From contig CAWBWO010000002.1 in the NCBI GenBank assembly GCA_963792445.1, forward strand, positions 124,001 through 188,000: 64,000 nt of DNA, read 5' to 3'. The notes under the pieces were generated by a model. It did not search any database. It worked only from the letters and a program-made list of their open reading frames with translations, and had not been told where the DNA came from. Position 1 is the stretch's first letter. The number at the start of each line of letters is the position of its first letter. Below, in pieces: positions 8,794 to 17,344 of the stretch. The stretch is from Rummeliibacillus sp963792445 (GTDB taxonomy: Bacteria; Bacillota; Bacilli; Bacillales_A; Planococcaceae). Made by a program: the position numbers and the translations under genes.

Positions 8794-10163
8794 GTAAAAA
8801 CAAAAATGCTACACCGGTTTGGAATGGCAATGTACGTGATGCAGCGCTAACCATCCTGCTTGCTGTTGAAAAACAACAAGCATACAGTAATTTATTATTA
8901 AACCAAACAATTGAAAAATATAAAATAGATGCAAAAGACCGTGGTTTACTTACAGAAATTACGTATGGCACATTACAATATAAAATGACACTAGATTATT
9001 ATTTAGAGCCATATATTAGAGGGAAACTTGAAGATTGGGTGCGCTGTTTGTTGCGTTTATCTTTATATCAAATTGTTTTCTTAACGAAGATTCCTGACTT
9101 TGCTGCAGTAAATGAAGCAGTTGAAATTGCAAAACATAGAGCCAGACACCGAGGGGTTAGTGCTACTGTAAATGGGATTCTACGTTCTATATTACGTGAT
9201 GGAATTCGAGACACAACAGAAATTGAGGATAATGCTAAACGTTTAGCAATTGAAACAAGTCATCCCGAATGGCTCGTTCGTCGTTATATTGATGGATTCG
9301 GAATAGAAAAAACCACTGATATGCTATTTGAAAATAATCTACCACCTATCCAAACCGTGCGCGTCAATACGACAAAAGCAACTGTAGAAGAAGCACTTCG
9401 TAGTTTATGGGATGATAAATTTTCTGTAAAACGTAGTACTGTCATACCTGAATGCTTACACATTCTTGAAGGGCAAGCAGCTCGTTCAACAGCGTTTAAA
9501 GAAGGTTTAATTACGATACAAGATGAAAGCTCTATGTTACCAGCTTATGCACTAGAAGTTAAACCTGGTATGAGAGTATTAGATATGTGTGCCGCTCCTG
9601 GTGGTAAAACAACGCATATTGCAGAAAAAATGCAGAATGATGGGGAACTTTTTGCGACAGATTTGCACCCACACAAGATTAAGTTAATACAACAAAATGC
9701 AGATCGCCTTGAATTAACAATCATTAAGCCACAAGTGTTAGATGGAAGAAAAGCAAATGAAGTTTTTGAAGAAGAATCATTTGATCGTATTTTAGTTGAT
9801 GCACCATGTAGTGGGCTTGGTGTAATACGTCGTAAACCAGATATAAAATACGCAAAAAAAGAAGAAGATTTTGATTCTCTTCAAAAAATTCAGCTTCAAT
9901 TATTAAATACTGCATATACTTTATTAAAAAATGAAGGGAAAATGGTTTACAGTACATGTACAATTGATAAAATGGAGAACGATGGTACTGTTGAAGCCTT
10001 CTTACAGGCTCATCCTGATATGGAATTATCTCCTGCAATCAATGTACCAGAACCCTTGCAAGTACTTAAAACAAAAGGTATCATGCAAGTCTTCCCACAA
10101 GATTTTGGTAGCGACGGCTTTTTTGTTGCTGCTTTCAGAAAAAAAGGAGGATCCACAAACTAA
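8790..10163 (+). CDS. rsmB: 16S rRNA m5C967 methyltransferase
   Basis: 457 residues. An N-terminal NusB-like RNA-binding domain (about 10-150) is followed by a SAM-dependent methyltransferase with VLDMCAAPGGKTTHIAE, the catalytic DAPCSGLGVIRR motif and STCTIDKMEND holding the second Cys. It modifies 16S rRNA during 30S assembly. ATG 8790 overlaps fmt by 4 bases, and its stop overlaps the rlmN ATG by one base. Confidence 0.95.
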   Translation: MSKNKNATPVWNGNVRDAALTILLAVEKQQAYSNLLLNQTIEKYKIDAKDRGLLTEITYGTLQYKMTLDYYLEPYIRGKLEDWVRCLLRLSLYQIVFLTKIPDFAAVNEAVEIAKHRARHRGVSATVNGILRSILRDGIRDTTEIEDNAKRLAIETSHPEWLVRRYIDGFGIEKTTDMLFENNLPPIQTVRVNTTKATVEEALRSLWDDKFSVKRSTVIPECLHILEGQAARSTAFKEGLITIQDESSMLPAYALEVKPGMRVLDMCAAPGGKTTHIAEKMQNDGELFATDLHPHKIKLIQQNADRLELTIIKPQVLDGRKANEVFEEESFDRILVDAPCSGLGVIRRKPDIKYAKKEEDFDSLQKIQLQLLNTAYTLLKNEGKMVYSTCTIDKMENDGTVEAFLQAHPDMELSPAINVPEPLQVLKTKGIMQVFPQDFGSDGFFVAAFRKKGGSTN

Positions 10164-11260
10164 TGGATCAAGAAATAAAAACAGTAAAAGTAAAAAAAGA
10201 AAAACCACAGCTTCGTGAATCAATTTATTCATTATTACCTAATCAACTTCAAGACTGGCTTAAAGACCATGGTGAAAAACCATTTAGAGCTGGCCAAATT
10301 TTTGATTGGTTATATAACAAACGTGTCACAAGTTTTGATGACATGTCTAATCTTTCAATAGATTTACGTGAAAAGTTACAACAAGAATTTGCATTTAGTA
10401 CTTTAAATACTTTAGTCAAACAAGAATCTAAAGATGGTACAATCAAGTTCTTATTCCAATTACAGGATGGATTTTCAATTGAAACTGTATTAATGGCGCA
10501 TGATTATGGTAATTCTGTATGTGTAACTACTCAAGTTGGTTGTCGAATTGGTTGTACTTTCTGTGCATCTACACTAGGAGGCTTAAAACGCCATCTACTA
10601 CCAGGCGAAATCGTTGAACAAGTTGTTAAAGTTCAACAAGCTTTAGACGAAAAAGATGAGCGTGTAAGCTCAATTGTTATTATGGGGATTGGAGAACCAT
10701 TTGATAACTATGATTCGATGATGCAATTCTTAAAAGTCGTTAACCACGATAAAGGTTTAAATATCGGCGCACGTCATATTACTGTTTCTACAAGTGGTAT
10801 TATTCCGAAAATCTATAAATTTGCAGATGAACAATTGCAAATCAATTTTGCATTATCACTTCATGCTCCAAACCAAGAATTACGTCAACAATTAATGCCA
10901 ATCGCTAAAGCTTACAAACTTCCTGAGTTAATGGAAGCAGTAAAGTATTATACTGAAAAGACAGGACGTCGTATTAGTTTTGAATATGGTTTGTTTGGAG
11001 GCGTTAATGACTCAATTGCACAAGCAGAAGAATTAGCACAACTTGTTAAGGGTATAAAATGTCATGTCAATCTGATCCCGGTAAACTATGTTCCAGAACG
11101 CGACTATGTTCGAACACCAAGAAATAAAATTTTCGATTTCGAAAAAACATTAAAAAAACATGGTGTCAACGCTACAATCCGTCGTGAGCACGGTTCTGAT
11201 ATTGATGCAGCTTGTGGTCAATTGCGTGCGAAGGAGAGAAAAGAAGAGACAACACACTAA
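10163..11260 (+). CDS. rlmN: 23S rRNA (adenine2503-C2) / tRNA methyltransferase, radical SAM
   Basis: 365 residues with the radical-SAM cluster motif CRIGCTFC at about residue 121. The accessory Cys pair needed for the methyl-Cys mechanism includes AACGQLRAK near the C-terminus. Other motifs are MGIGEPFDN and HAPNQELRQQLMPI. It methylates C2 of A2503 in the peptidyl-transferase centre. The SD AAAGGAGG lies inside the rsmB end. Confidence 0.95.
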   Translation: MDQEIKTVKVKKEKPQLRESIYSLLPNQLQDWLKDHGEKPFRAGQIFDWLYNKRVTSFDDMSNLSIDLREKLQQEFAFSTLNTLVKQESKDGTIKFLFQLQDGFSIETVLMAHDYGNSVCVTTQVGCRIGCTFCASTLGGLKRHLLPGEIVEQVVKVQQALDEKDERVSSIVIMGIGEPFDNYDSMMQFLKVVNHDKGLNIGARHITVSTSGIIPKIYKFADEQLQINFALSLHAPNQELRQQLMPIAKAYKLPELMEAVKYYTEKTGRRISFEYGLFGGVNDSIAQAEELAQLVKGIKCHVNLIPVNYVPERDYVRTPRNKIFDFEKTLKKHGVNATIRREHGSDIDAACGQLRAKERKEETTH

Positions 11261-11275
11261 TGAGGTGATACGCCT

Positions 11276-12025
11276 ATGAGATATACAGTTGTAAGTGATA
11301 TTGGAAAGAAAAGAGCAGTAAATGAAGACTCCGCAACGTTTATCTCCCGTGACGATTCATACCAGCTAGCTATAGTAGCAGATGGTATGGGTGGTCATAA
11401 TGCGGGAGATGTTGCAAGTCATATGGCTGTAACGAATTTTGAAGAGTTATTTTTACAAGCTGACGGAACTCATTTTACATCGGATCAATTAATCGAAGAG
11501 TGGCTAGTTGAAACTGTAAAGGAGCTTAATAAAGAGCTTTATCATTATTCTTTAACACATGAAGATTGCCAAGGCATGGGTACAACGCTTATTGCGGTTC
11601 TTTTTGATGGGAATAACGCTTTTATTTGTCATGTCGGTGATAGTCGTGTGTATTTTGTAACCAAAGAAGAAATTCGCTTAGTAACAAGAGATCACTCGTA
11701 TGTCAATATTCTCGTAGATAATGGTGAAATTAGTGAAGAAGAAGCTGCAAGTCATCCAAAGAAAAACTATATTATTAAATCATTAGGAACAGAATCTACT
11801 ATTGAACCTGATAGCTATAAAGTTGAATTAATTGACCATTCCTTTATGCTAATTTGTTCGGATGGATTGAGTAACAAAGTCTCAAATATAGAAATGCACA
11901 ACATTATTATGAATCAAACATCCATTGAAGAAAAAGGTAACCAACTTGTACAATTAGCAAATGATAATGGTGGAGAGGACAATATTACACTCATTCTATT
12001 ATCAAAAGATTTTGAGGAGGTGTAA
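11276..12025 (+). CDS. prpC: PP2C-type Ser/Thr protein phosphatase
   Basis: 249 residues with all PP2C metal-site motifs: NEDS near residue 18, VADGMGGHNAGDVAS, GDSRVY, CSDGLSN and GGEDNITLIL. It opposes PrkC in the eSTK/eSTP pair that senses peptidoglycan fragments and links growth state to translation and cell wall metabolism. ATG 11276 follows GAGGTGATACGCCT. It overlaps prkC by one base, so the two are translated together. Confidence 0.96.
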   Translation: MRYTVVSDIGKKRAVNEDSATFISRDDSYQLAIVADGMGGHNAGDVASHMAVTNFEELFLQADGTHFTSDQLIEEWLVETVKELNKELYHYSLTHEDCQGMGTTLIAVLFDGNNAFICHVGDSRVYFVTKEEIRLVTRDHSYVNILVDNGEISEEEAASHPKKNYIIKSLGTESTIEPDSYKVELIDHSFMLICSDGLSNKVSNIEMHNIIMNQTSIEEKGNQLVQLANDNGGEDNITLILLSKDFEEV

Positions 12026-13989
12026 TGATGCTCGTTGGAAAGAGAATCAGTGGACGTTATAAAATTCTCGACGTCATTGGTGGCGGTGGCATGTCTAATG
12101 TCTACTTAGCTCACGATATGATTTTAGACCGCGATGTTGCAATGAAAATTTTGCATTATAATTTTTCAAATGAAGAAGAGATGCATCGACGGTTTCAGCG
12201 AGAGGCCTTGTCAGCCACTAGTCTTACACATCCGAATATTGTAAGTATTTATGATGTTGGTGAAGATGGTGATATGCATTATCTAGTAATGGAGTATGTG
12301 AAAGGGCAGACTCTAAAACAATACATACAACAATATGCCCCATTAGCTCCTACAAAATGTGTAGATATTATGAAGCAATTAGCTTCTGGTATTGCTCATG
12401 CTCATCAAAATCAAATTATTCATAGAGATATCAAACCGCAAAACATTTTAATGGATGAAGATGGTAATGTGAAAATTACCGATTTTGGAATTGCGATGGC
12501 ATTAGAAGATACCTCTTTTACAAGAACAAATTCGGTATTAGGAACAGTGCATTACTTATCTCCGGAACAGGCTCGCGGAGGTTCGGCAACAAAAAAGTCG
12601 GACATTTATTCATTAGGGATTGTGCTTTATGAGTTATTAACAGGACATGTACCTTTCTCAGGAGAATCAGCGGTTGCAATTGCTTTAAAGCATTTACAAG
12701 CAGAAACACCATCTGTTCGTGCAATTGTTCCTTCAATTCCTCAAAGTCTAGAAAATGTTGTATTAAAGGCAACTGCAAAAGACCCGATCAATCGATATGC
12801 TTCAGTAGAAGAAATAGAAGAAGATTTAGAAACTGTGCTGTCTGAGGAACGAAGTCATGAGGTAAAATTCCATACCCCAGCTGATGATGATGCTACAAAG
12901 CTTATACCAGTAATAAAAGAACAAGAAAATGAAGAAGACCGAGATTTAGAGAAGACAAAAGCGATGCCTATCAAAAGTAAAGAGCAATTGGAGGAAAAGC
13001 CAAACAAGAAGCAAGGGAAAAAGAAAAAGGGATTTATTCTTGTAGGGATTCTGCTTTTCTTATTGTTAATCTTCTTGACTGTTTTATTCGTATATCCAGA
13101 TTTATTTAATGAAAAGAAATACGCAGTTCCTGATGTGACGAATCAAGAGGTTGAAAAGGCTGTTAGTACATTGGAAGATGCGGGATTTGTAATTGGAGAT
13201 CAAACAAAACGAAATTCAGATGATATTGATGAAAATCATGTCATTGCAACAACCCCAGAAGCCGGAAAAGATCGAACAAAAGGGACTAAGATTGACCTTA
13301 TTATTAGTGAAGGTCCTCAAAAAATAGATATACCAAATTACGTAGACCGAAATATTGATCAAGTGCAAAAACTTCTTTCAAATCAAGGTTTTAAAGACGT
13401 TAAAATAGAAGAATCGTATTCAGATAAAACAGAAGGTACGATTATCAAACAATCACCTGAAGAAGGTGAAAAAGTAATTCCAAAAGATACTGTCATGACA
13501 CTGACTGTAAGTAAAGGATTGGAGCAAGCTACGGTTGCAAGCTTACTCGGTTATGATGAAAGTGCATTAAATACGTATGCAAAAAATTCAGGGTTTAACA
13601 TTCATATTAGTAGAGAAAAATATTCAGATACGGTACCAAAAGGACAAGTTATAACTCAAACGCCAAAAGCGGGTGAGTCAGTGGATATAGGAAGCACAAT
13701 AGAAGTTGAGCTGTCTAAAGGGGTAAAAGAGAAAGCTATTAAAACGTATGTGAAAAAAATTACCATACCGTATGAACCGAAAGTAGATGGCGAACCACAA
13801 CAAGTTCGTATTTATATTCAAGACCGTAACCGTTCAATTGCAGATGTCGATCAAGAATTCCAAATCTATTCAACACAAGAAAAACAATTGCAATTTGAAA
13901 TTGAAGAAGGGCAAAAAGCCATTTATCGTGTGTTGCGTGACGATCAAGTAATAATTGATGAAACGATTCATTATGATGATTTACATTAA
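12025..13989 (+). CDS. prkC: PASTA-domain Ser/Thr protein kinase
   Basis: 654 residues. The kinase domain (about 11-270) has a Gly-rich loop GGGGMSNVY, the catalytic HRDIKPQN motif and DFG. A basic/acidic linker leads to one membrane span at about 336-358. Three PASTA domains (about 365-568) with SPEEGEKV- and TPKAGESV-type repeats sit outside the cell, followed by a C-terminal beta domain. The PrkC family responds to muropeptides and supports germination and stationary phase. The start may be ATG 12025 or 12028. Confidence 0.96.
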   Translation: MMLVGKRISGRYKILDVIGGGGMSNVYLAHDMILDRDVAMKILHYNFSNEEEMHRRFQREALSATSLTHPNIVSIYDVGEDGDMHYLVMEYVKGQTLKQYIQQYAPLAPTKCVDIMKQLASGIAHAHQNQIIHRDIKPQNILMDEDGNVKITDFGIAMALEDTSFTRTNSVLGTVHYLSPEQARGGSATKKSDIYSLGIVLYELLTGHVPFSGESAVAIALKHLQAETPSVRAIVPSIPQSLENVVLKATAKDPINRYASVEEIEEDLETVLSEERSHEVKFHTPADDDATKLIPVIKEQENEEDRDLEKTKAMPIKSKEQLEEKPNKKQGKKKKGFILVGILLFLLLIFLTVLFVYPDLFNEKKYAVPDVTNQEVEKAVSTLEDAGFVIGDQTKRNSDDIDENHVIATTPEAGKDRTKGTKIDLIISEGPQKIDIPNYVDRNIDQVQKLLSNQGFKDVKIEESYSDKTEGTIIKQSPEEGEKVIPKDTVMTLTVSKGLEQATVASLLGYDESALNTYAKNSGFNIHISREKYSDTVPKGQVITQTPKAGESVDIGSTIEVELSKGVKEKAIKTYVKKITIPYEPKVDGEPQQVRIYIQDRNRSIADVDQEFQIYSTQEKQLQFEIEEGQKAIYRVLRDDQVIIDETIHYDDLH

Positions 13990-14000
13990 GGAGGCAGGGC

Positions 14001-14882
14001 ATGGCAAAAGGCCAAATTCGAAAAGCGTTAAGTGGTTTTTATTATGTCCAAGACGGCAATCATCTTATCCAATGCCGTGGTAGAGGGGTTTTTCGTAATA
14101 AAGGTATAACACCCCTTGTAGGCGATTTTGTGGAGTATGAAGTGGAAGGCGATAACGATGGCACTATTACAGCGATTCTCGACCGCCAAAATGATCTTAT
14201 AAGACCACCTGTTGCGAATATTGATCAGGCAATTCTTGTGTTCTCAACAAAAGAACCAGCATTTAATACCGTGTTACTTGACCGATTTTTGGTTGTATTA
14301 GAATCATTTCATGTACATCCAATTATTTGTTTAACAAAAACAGATTTACTATCCGATCAAGAAGAACAAGAAATTGCAAATTACAAAGCTGACTATGAGA
14401 CAATTGGTTATAAAATAATTGAAACCTTTAAGGGCGATTCTGATTTACTAGATAAAATGACACCATTATTACAGGGAAAAACAACTGTATTAGCAGGGCA
14501 ATCAGGTGTTGGTAAATCGACTCTACTTAATACAATTATGCCAGCATTAGGATTAAAAACAGGCATTATTTCTGAAGCACTTGGACGAGGTAAGCATACG
14601 ACGCGCCATGTTGAACTAATAGAGATAGCTGGAGGATTAATTGCTGACACACCTGGATTTAGTTCTTTTGATTTTGAAAAAATTGAAAAAGAAGAACTAA
14701 CTCAATGTTTTCCAGAGTTTTTTGCCCTATCAGAGCACTGCAAATTCCGAGGGTGTTTGCATCTTAAAGAGCCAAAATGTGCAATAAAGCAAGCTGTTGA
14801 AGATGGAACAATAAAACAATACCGTTATGATCACTATTTGCAATTTTTAACTGAGATTATAGAAAGAAAGCCGAGGTACTAA
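14001..14882 (+). CDS. rsgA: Small ribosomal subunit biogenesis GTPase RsgA
   Basis: 293 residues. It has an N-terminal OB fold, then a circularly permuted GTPase with the G4 motif TKTD before the P-loop GQSGVGKSTLLN, then DTPGFSSF. The C-terminal zinc finger is in the CKFRGCLHLKEPKC region. It checks late 30S maturation. It follows prkC by 11 bases with a GGAGG SD, as in B. subtilis cpgA. Confidence 0.96.
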   Translation: MAKGQIRKALSGFYYVQDGNHLIQCRGRGVFRNKGITPLVGDFVEYEVEGDNDGTITAILDRQNDLIRPPVANIDQAILVFSTKEPAFNTVLLDRFLVVLESFHVHPIICLTKTDLLSDQEEQEIANYKADYETIGYKIIETFKGDSDLLDKMTPLLQGKTTVLAGQSGVGKSTLLNTIMPALGLKTGIISEALGRGKHTTRHVELIEIAGGLIADTPGFSSFDFEKIEKEELTQCFPEFFALSEHCKFRGCLHLKEPKCAIKQAVEDGTIKQYRYDHYLQFLTEIIERKPRY

Positions 14883-14884
14883 TA

Positions 14885-15550
14885 ATGATTCAAATTGCAC
14901 CATCTATTTTAGCTGCTAATTTTTCTAAATTAGCAGATGAAGTAAAAGAAGTGGAAGAAGCAGGCGCAAAACTAATTCATATAGATGTTATGGACGGCCA
15001 TTTTGTTCCTAATATTACGATGGGACCAATTGTCGTGGAAGCATTACGACCAGTAACAGATTTACCATTAGATGTCCATCTAATGATTGAAAATCCAGAT
15101 CAATATATTGAAGCTTTTGCCAAAGCAGGGGCGGATTACATTACTGTACATGTTGAAGCATGCCGCCACTTACACCGCACCATTCAATTAATACGTTCTT
15201 TCGGTGTTAAACCAGGTGTAGTATTAAATCCACATACACCAATTGAAACGATTAAGCATGTATTAGAAGATGTAGACTTAGTTTTATTAATGACAGTGAA
15301 CCCAGGTTTTGGTGGTCAAAAATTCATTCAATCAGTGGTACCGAAAATTGCAGAACTATCTGCAATAATTAAAGAAAAAAATCTACATGTAGAAATCGAA
15401 ATTGATGGTGGTATCAATTCGGAAACCATCGTACCATGCGCTCAAGCAGGAGCTACAATTTTTGTTGCGGGATCTGCTATATATAGTAAGGATAACCGTA
15501 AAGTTGCATTACAAAATATCTTGGCTGCTGGAGAACAAGCAATACGATGA
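14885..15550 (+). CDS. rpe: Ribulose-phosphate 3-epimerase
   Basis: 221 residues, a TIM-barrel enzyme. Motifs are APSILAANFSKL, HIDVMDGHFVPNITMGP (metal His and catalytic Asp), PLDVHLMIENP, MTVNPGFGGQ and IDGGIN. It interconverts ribulose-5-P and xylulose-5-P in the pentose phosphate pathway. It overlaps thiN by 4 bases. Confidence 0.96.
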   Translation: MIQIAPSILAANFSKLADEVKEVEEAGAKLIHIDVMDGHFVPNITMGPIVVEALRPVTDLPLDVHLMIENPDQYIEAFAKAGADYITVHVEACRHLHRTIQLIRSFGVKPGVVLNPHTPIETIKHVLEDVDLVLLMTVNPGFGGQKFIQSVVPKIAELSAIIKEKNLHVEIEIDGGINSETIVPCAQAGATIFVAGSAIYSKDNRKVALQNILAAGEQAIR

Positions 15551-16209
15551 CAGTTGTTGTTGTTTGTGCAGGAGGCCCAGAGGAGGAAATCGTTGCAAGC
15601 GATTTCCTCCTTTCTTTCAAAGATGCAAAATATATCGGAGCAGATCATGGTACGCTCTATTTACTAAACGTGGGGATTACACCAGATTTAGCAGTAGGCG
15701 ATTTTGATTCACTAACAAGTGATGAATGGCATTTGGTACAAGAGCGCGTCCCAAATATTGAACGTCACATTCCAGAAAAGGATGAAACAGATACCGAATT
15801 AGCAATCTACAAGGCTTTAAAATATAATCCAACTGAAATTATTATAACGGGTGTTACAGGCGGTCGACTTGATCATTATGAAGCGAACCTACATATTCTA
15901 TATCGCATTCAAAAAATGCATCCAACTATTCAAATAAAAATGATAAATAATTTAAATTGTTTGCAATTTTTATGGCCAGGACAACATAGAATAGTAGCAG
16001 ATCATTATTTCAAATATCTATCGTTCTTTGCGTTTGGTGATGTTGTAAGGGATGTAACATTACGAAATGTATTGTACGAGACGACTGATGAAATAATTGA
16101 TGTAGGAACTACACGCTTTACAAGTAATGAAATTGTAGGTGAATATGCGTCTATTTCATTTGCAAAGGGCATATGCTTAATGATAAGAAGTACTGATGAT
16201 AAGGAGTGA
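15547..16209 (+). CDS. thiN: Thiamine pyrophosphokinase
   Basis: 220 residues. Motifs are GADHGTLYLL, AVGDFDSL, DETDTELAI and GVTGGRLDH, which form the ATP/Mg and thiamine site. It makes thiamine diphosphate directly from thiamine. ATGA overlap with rpe. The next gene's SD (AAGGAG) overlaps its stop codon. Position before spoVM matches B. subtilis yloS. Confidence 0.94.
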   Translation: MTVVVVCAGGPEEEIVASDFLLSFKDAKYIGADHGTLYLLNVGITPDLAVGDFDSLTSDEWHLVQERVPNIERHIPEKDETDTELAIYKALKYNPTEIIITGVTGGRLDHYEANLHILYRIQKMHPTIQIKMINNLNCLQFLWPGQHRIVADHYFKYLSFFAFGDVVRDVTLRNVLYETTDEIIDVGTTRFTSNEIVGEYASISFAKGICLMIRSTDDKE

Positions 16210-16213
16210 CCAA

Positions 16214-16357
16214 GTGAAAGTATACACATTTCAATTACCGAAAGTAGTTAGTAGTTTTGCGCGTTTTTGTTTACAAATGGTCTCAAATGACCCGTCAGAT
16301 TCAAAGAAAACAGCCGCTGTAAGCAAAAAGAAGAAGAAAGAAAAAGCGGCAGGTTGA
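16214..16357 (+). CDS. spoVM: SpoVM, curvature-sensing spore coat anchor, with long C-terminal tail
   Basis: A 47-codon gene with a GTG start at 16214 and SD AAGGAG at 16201-16206. The first 20 residues (MKVYTFQLPKVVSSFARFCL) match the amphipathic helix of B. subtilis SpoVM at MKxYTxxLPK and the later Arg and Leu. The position between thiN and rpmB is the conserved spoVM locus. SpoVM binds the convex forespore membrane and recruits SpoIVA. B. subtilis SpoVM has 26 residues. Here a hydrophilic Lys-rich tail of about 20 residues follows and its last codons lie within a stem-loop. The tail's function is unknown. Confidence 0.8.
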   Translation: MKVYTFQLPKVVSSFARFCLQMVSNDPSDSKKTAAVSKKKKKEKAAG

Positions 16358-16395
16358 CAATCGTCATCCTGCCGCTTTAACCTGTAAAAACAGGT
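16343..16395 (+). terminator. Hairpin at the end of spoVM plus a small second hairpin
   Basis: AAAGCGGCAGG at 16343-16353 pairs with CCTGCCGCTTT at 16368-16378, with an inner TGAC/GTCA stem. Only three T follow. A second small hairpin, ACCTGT/ACAGGT, is at 16380-16395. The first stem contains the last codons and stop of spoVM. This is the likely end of the yicC-spoVM run, though the weak T tract leaves room for read-through. Confidence 0.6.
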
Positions 16396-16499
16396 GTATT
16401 CAATTCGATAACCTTGCTTGTTTTTTCATGAATTGTTGTATTTTGCTTCATTATTGATCTAGTATATGTAAACTTTGGAATAATACTTTTTGGGTAAAT

Positions 16500-16537
16500 A
16501 AAAACGCCGAGTTGAGAAATTCAACTTGGCGTTTTTA
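16500..16537 (-). terminator. Intrinsic terminator of rpmB (works in both directions)
   Basis: AAAACGCCGAGTTGA at 16501-16515 pairs with TCAACTTGGCGTTTT at 16521-16535, with one G-U pair. A runs on one side and T runs on the other allow termination from either strand. It lies 10 bases beyond the rpmB stop. Confidence 0.85.
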
Positions 16538-16547
16538 AAGTGAACGA

Positions 16548-16736
16548 TTAAACGCGTTCAACTTTACCTGATTTTAATGCACGAGCAGAAACCCATACAC
16601 GTTTAGGTTTTCCGTTTACTAAGATACGAACTTTTTGAAGGTTAGCACCCCAAGTACGTTTGTTAGCATTCATAGCGTGAGAACGGTTGTTACCAGACAC
16701 AGCTTTACGTCCAGTAATGACACATTGTTTTGGCAT
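16548..16736 (-). CDS. rpmB: Large ribosomal subunit protein bL28
   Basis: 62 residues, full length. It starts MPKQCVITGRKAVSGNNRSHA and contains NANKRTWGANLQKVRILV, as in Firmicutes L28. The first Cys is not part of a CxxC zinc motif, so this is the zinc-free form. GGAGGG SD upstream on the minus strand. It is the only complete minus-strand gene of the window, as in B. subtilis. Confidence 0.97.
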   Translation of the reverse strand: MPKQCVITGRKAVSGNNRSHAMNANKRTWGANLQKVRILVNGKPKRVWVSARALKSGKVERV

Positions 16737-16804
16737 ATTAATTCCCTCCTCATAAAGAAGTTGAAAGATTTATGATTTCACTTCGGTATTTCACATACTT
16801 TAAT

Positions 16805-16833
16805 AATTTAACACACACAATTCGTTAATGCAA
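16805..16833 (-). promoter_or_regulatory. Sigma-A-type promoter of rpmB
   Basis: On the minus strand TTGCAT (complement of 16828-16833) and TAAATT (complement of 16805-16810) are 17 bases apart. This lies about 70 bases upstream of the rpmB start. Confidence 0.5.
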
Positions 16834-16879
16834 CTCATTTCGTTAGACTTTCAAGAAAAAAACCTTTACAGTCAAAAAC

Positions 16880-16908
16880 TAGACGAAATAGTAGCTTTCT
16901 TTTATAAT
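16880..16908 (+). promoter_or_regulatory. Sigma-A-type promoter of the yloU-like gene
   Basis: TAGACG at 16880-16885 and TATAAT at 16903-16908 are 17 bases apart, 56 bases before the ATG at 16964. Confidence 0.5.
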
Positions 16909-16963
16909 CGTGGTTTGTATAGTACAATATGAGATAGTCAAAAAGAAATCAGGAGGCATTTTA

Positions 16964-17326
16964 ATGTCAGTAGAATTGAAAAACGAATTCGGTCGAATTG
17001 ATATCTCTAATGATGTTGTAGCACAAATTGCTGGCGGATCTGCAATCGAATGTTATGGGATTGTGGGCATGGCTAGCAAACATCAAATTCGTGATGGCTT
17101 AACTGATATCCTACGCAAAGAGAATTTTGCAAAAGGAGTAATTGTACGTCAAGTTGGTGAAGATCTACATATTGATATGTATGTCATAATAAGTTACGGT
17201 ACTAAAATTTCAGAAGTAGCTTATCAAGTTCAATCAAAAGTAAAATATACACTAGATAAAACACTCGGGATGTCAGTTAATTCGGTTAATATCTATGTGC
17301 AAGGTGTTCGCGTTGCGAACCTGTAA
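16964..17326 (+). CDS. Asp23/Gls24 family envelope stress response protein (YloU-like)
   Basis: 120 residues from ATG 16964, chosen because AGGAGG is at 16951-16956. The frame is open further upstream to 16910, but that start would lie inside the promoter region. The single Asp23 domain includes IECYGIVGMAS, typical of the family, and GVRVANL at the end. The cellular role of YloU is not established. It sits 18 bases before the DAK2-domain gene, a pairing common in Firmicutes, which suggests a shared link to the envelope or lipids. Confidence 0.88.
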   Translation: MSVELKNEFGRIDISNDVVAQIAGGSAIECYGIVGMASKHQIRDGLTDILRKENFAKGVIVRQVGEDLHIDMYVIISYGTKISEVAYQVQSKVKYTLDKTLGMSVNSVNIYVQGVRVANL

Positions 17327-17344
17327 GAGGAGGAAGTTATTCAA

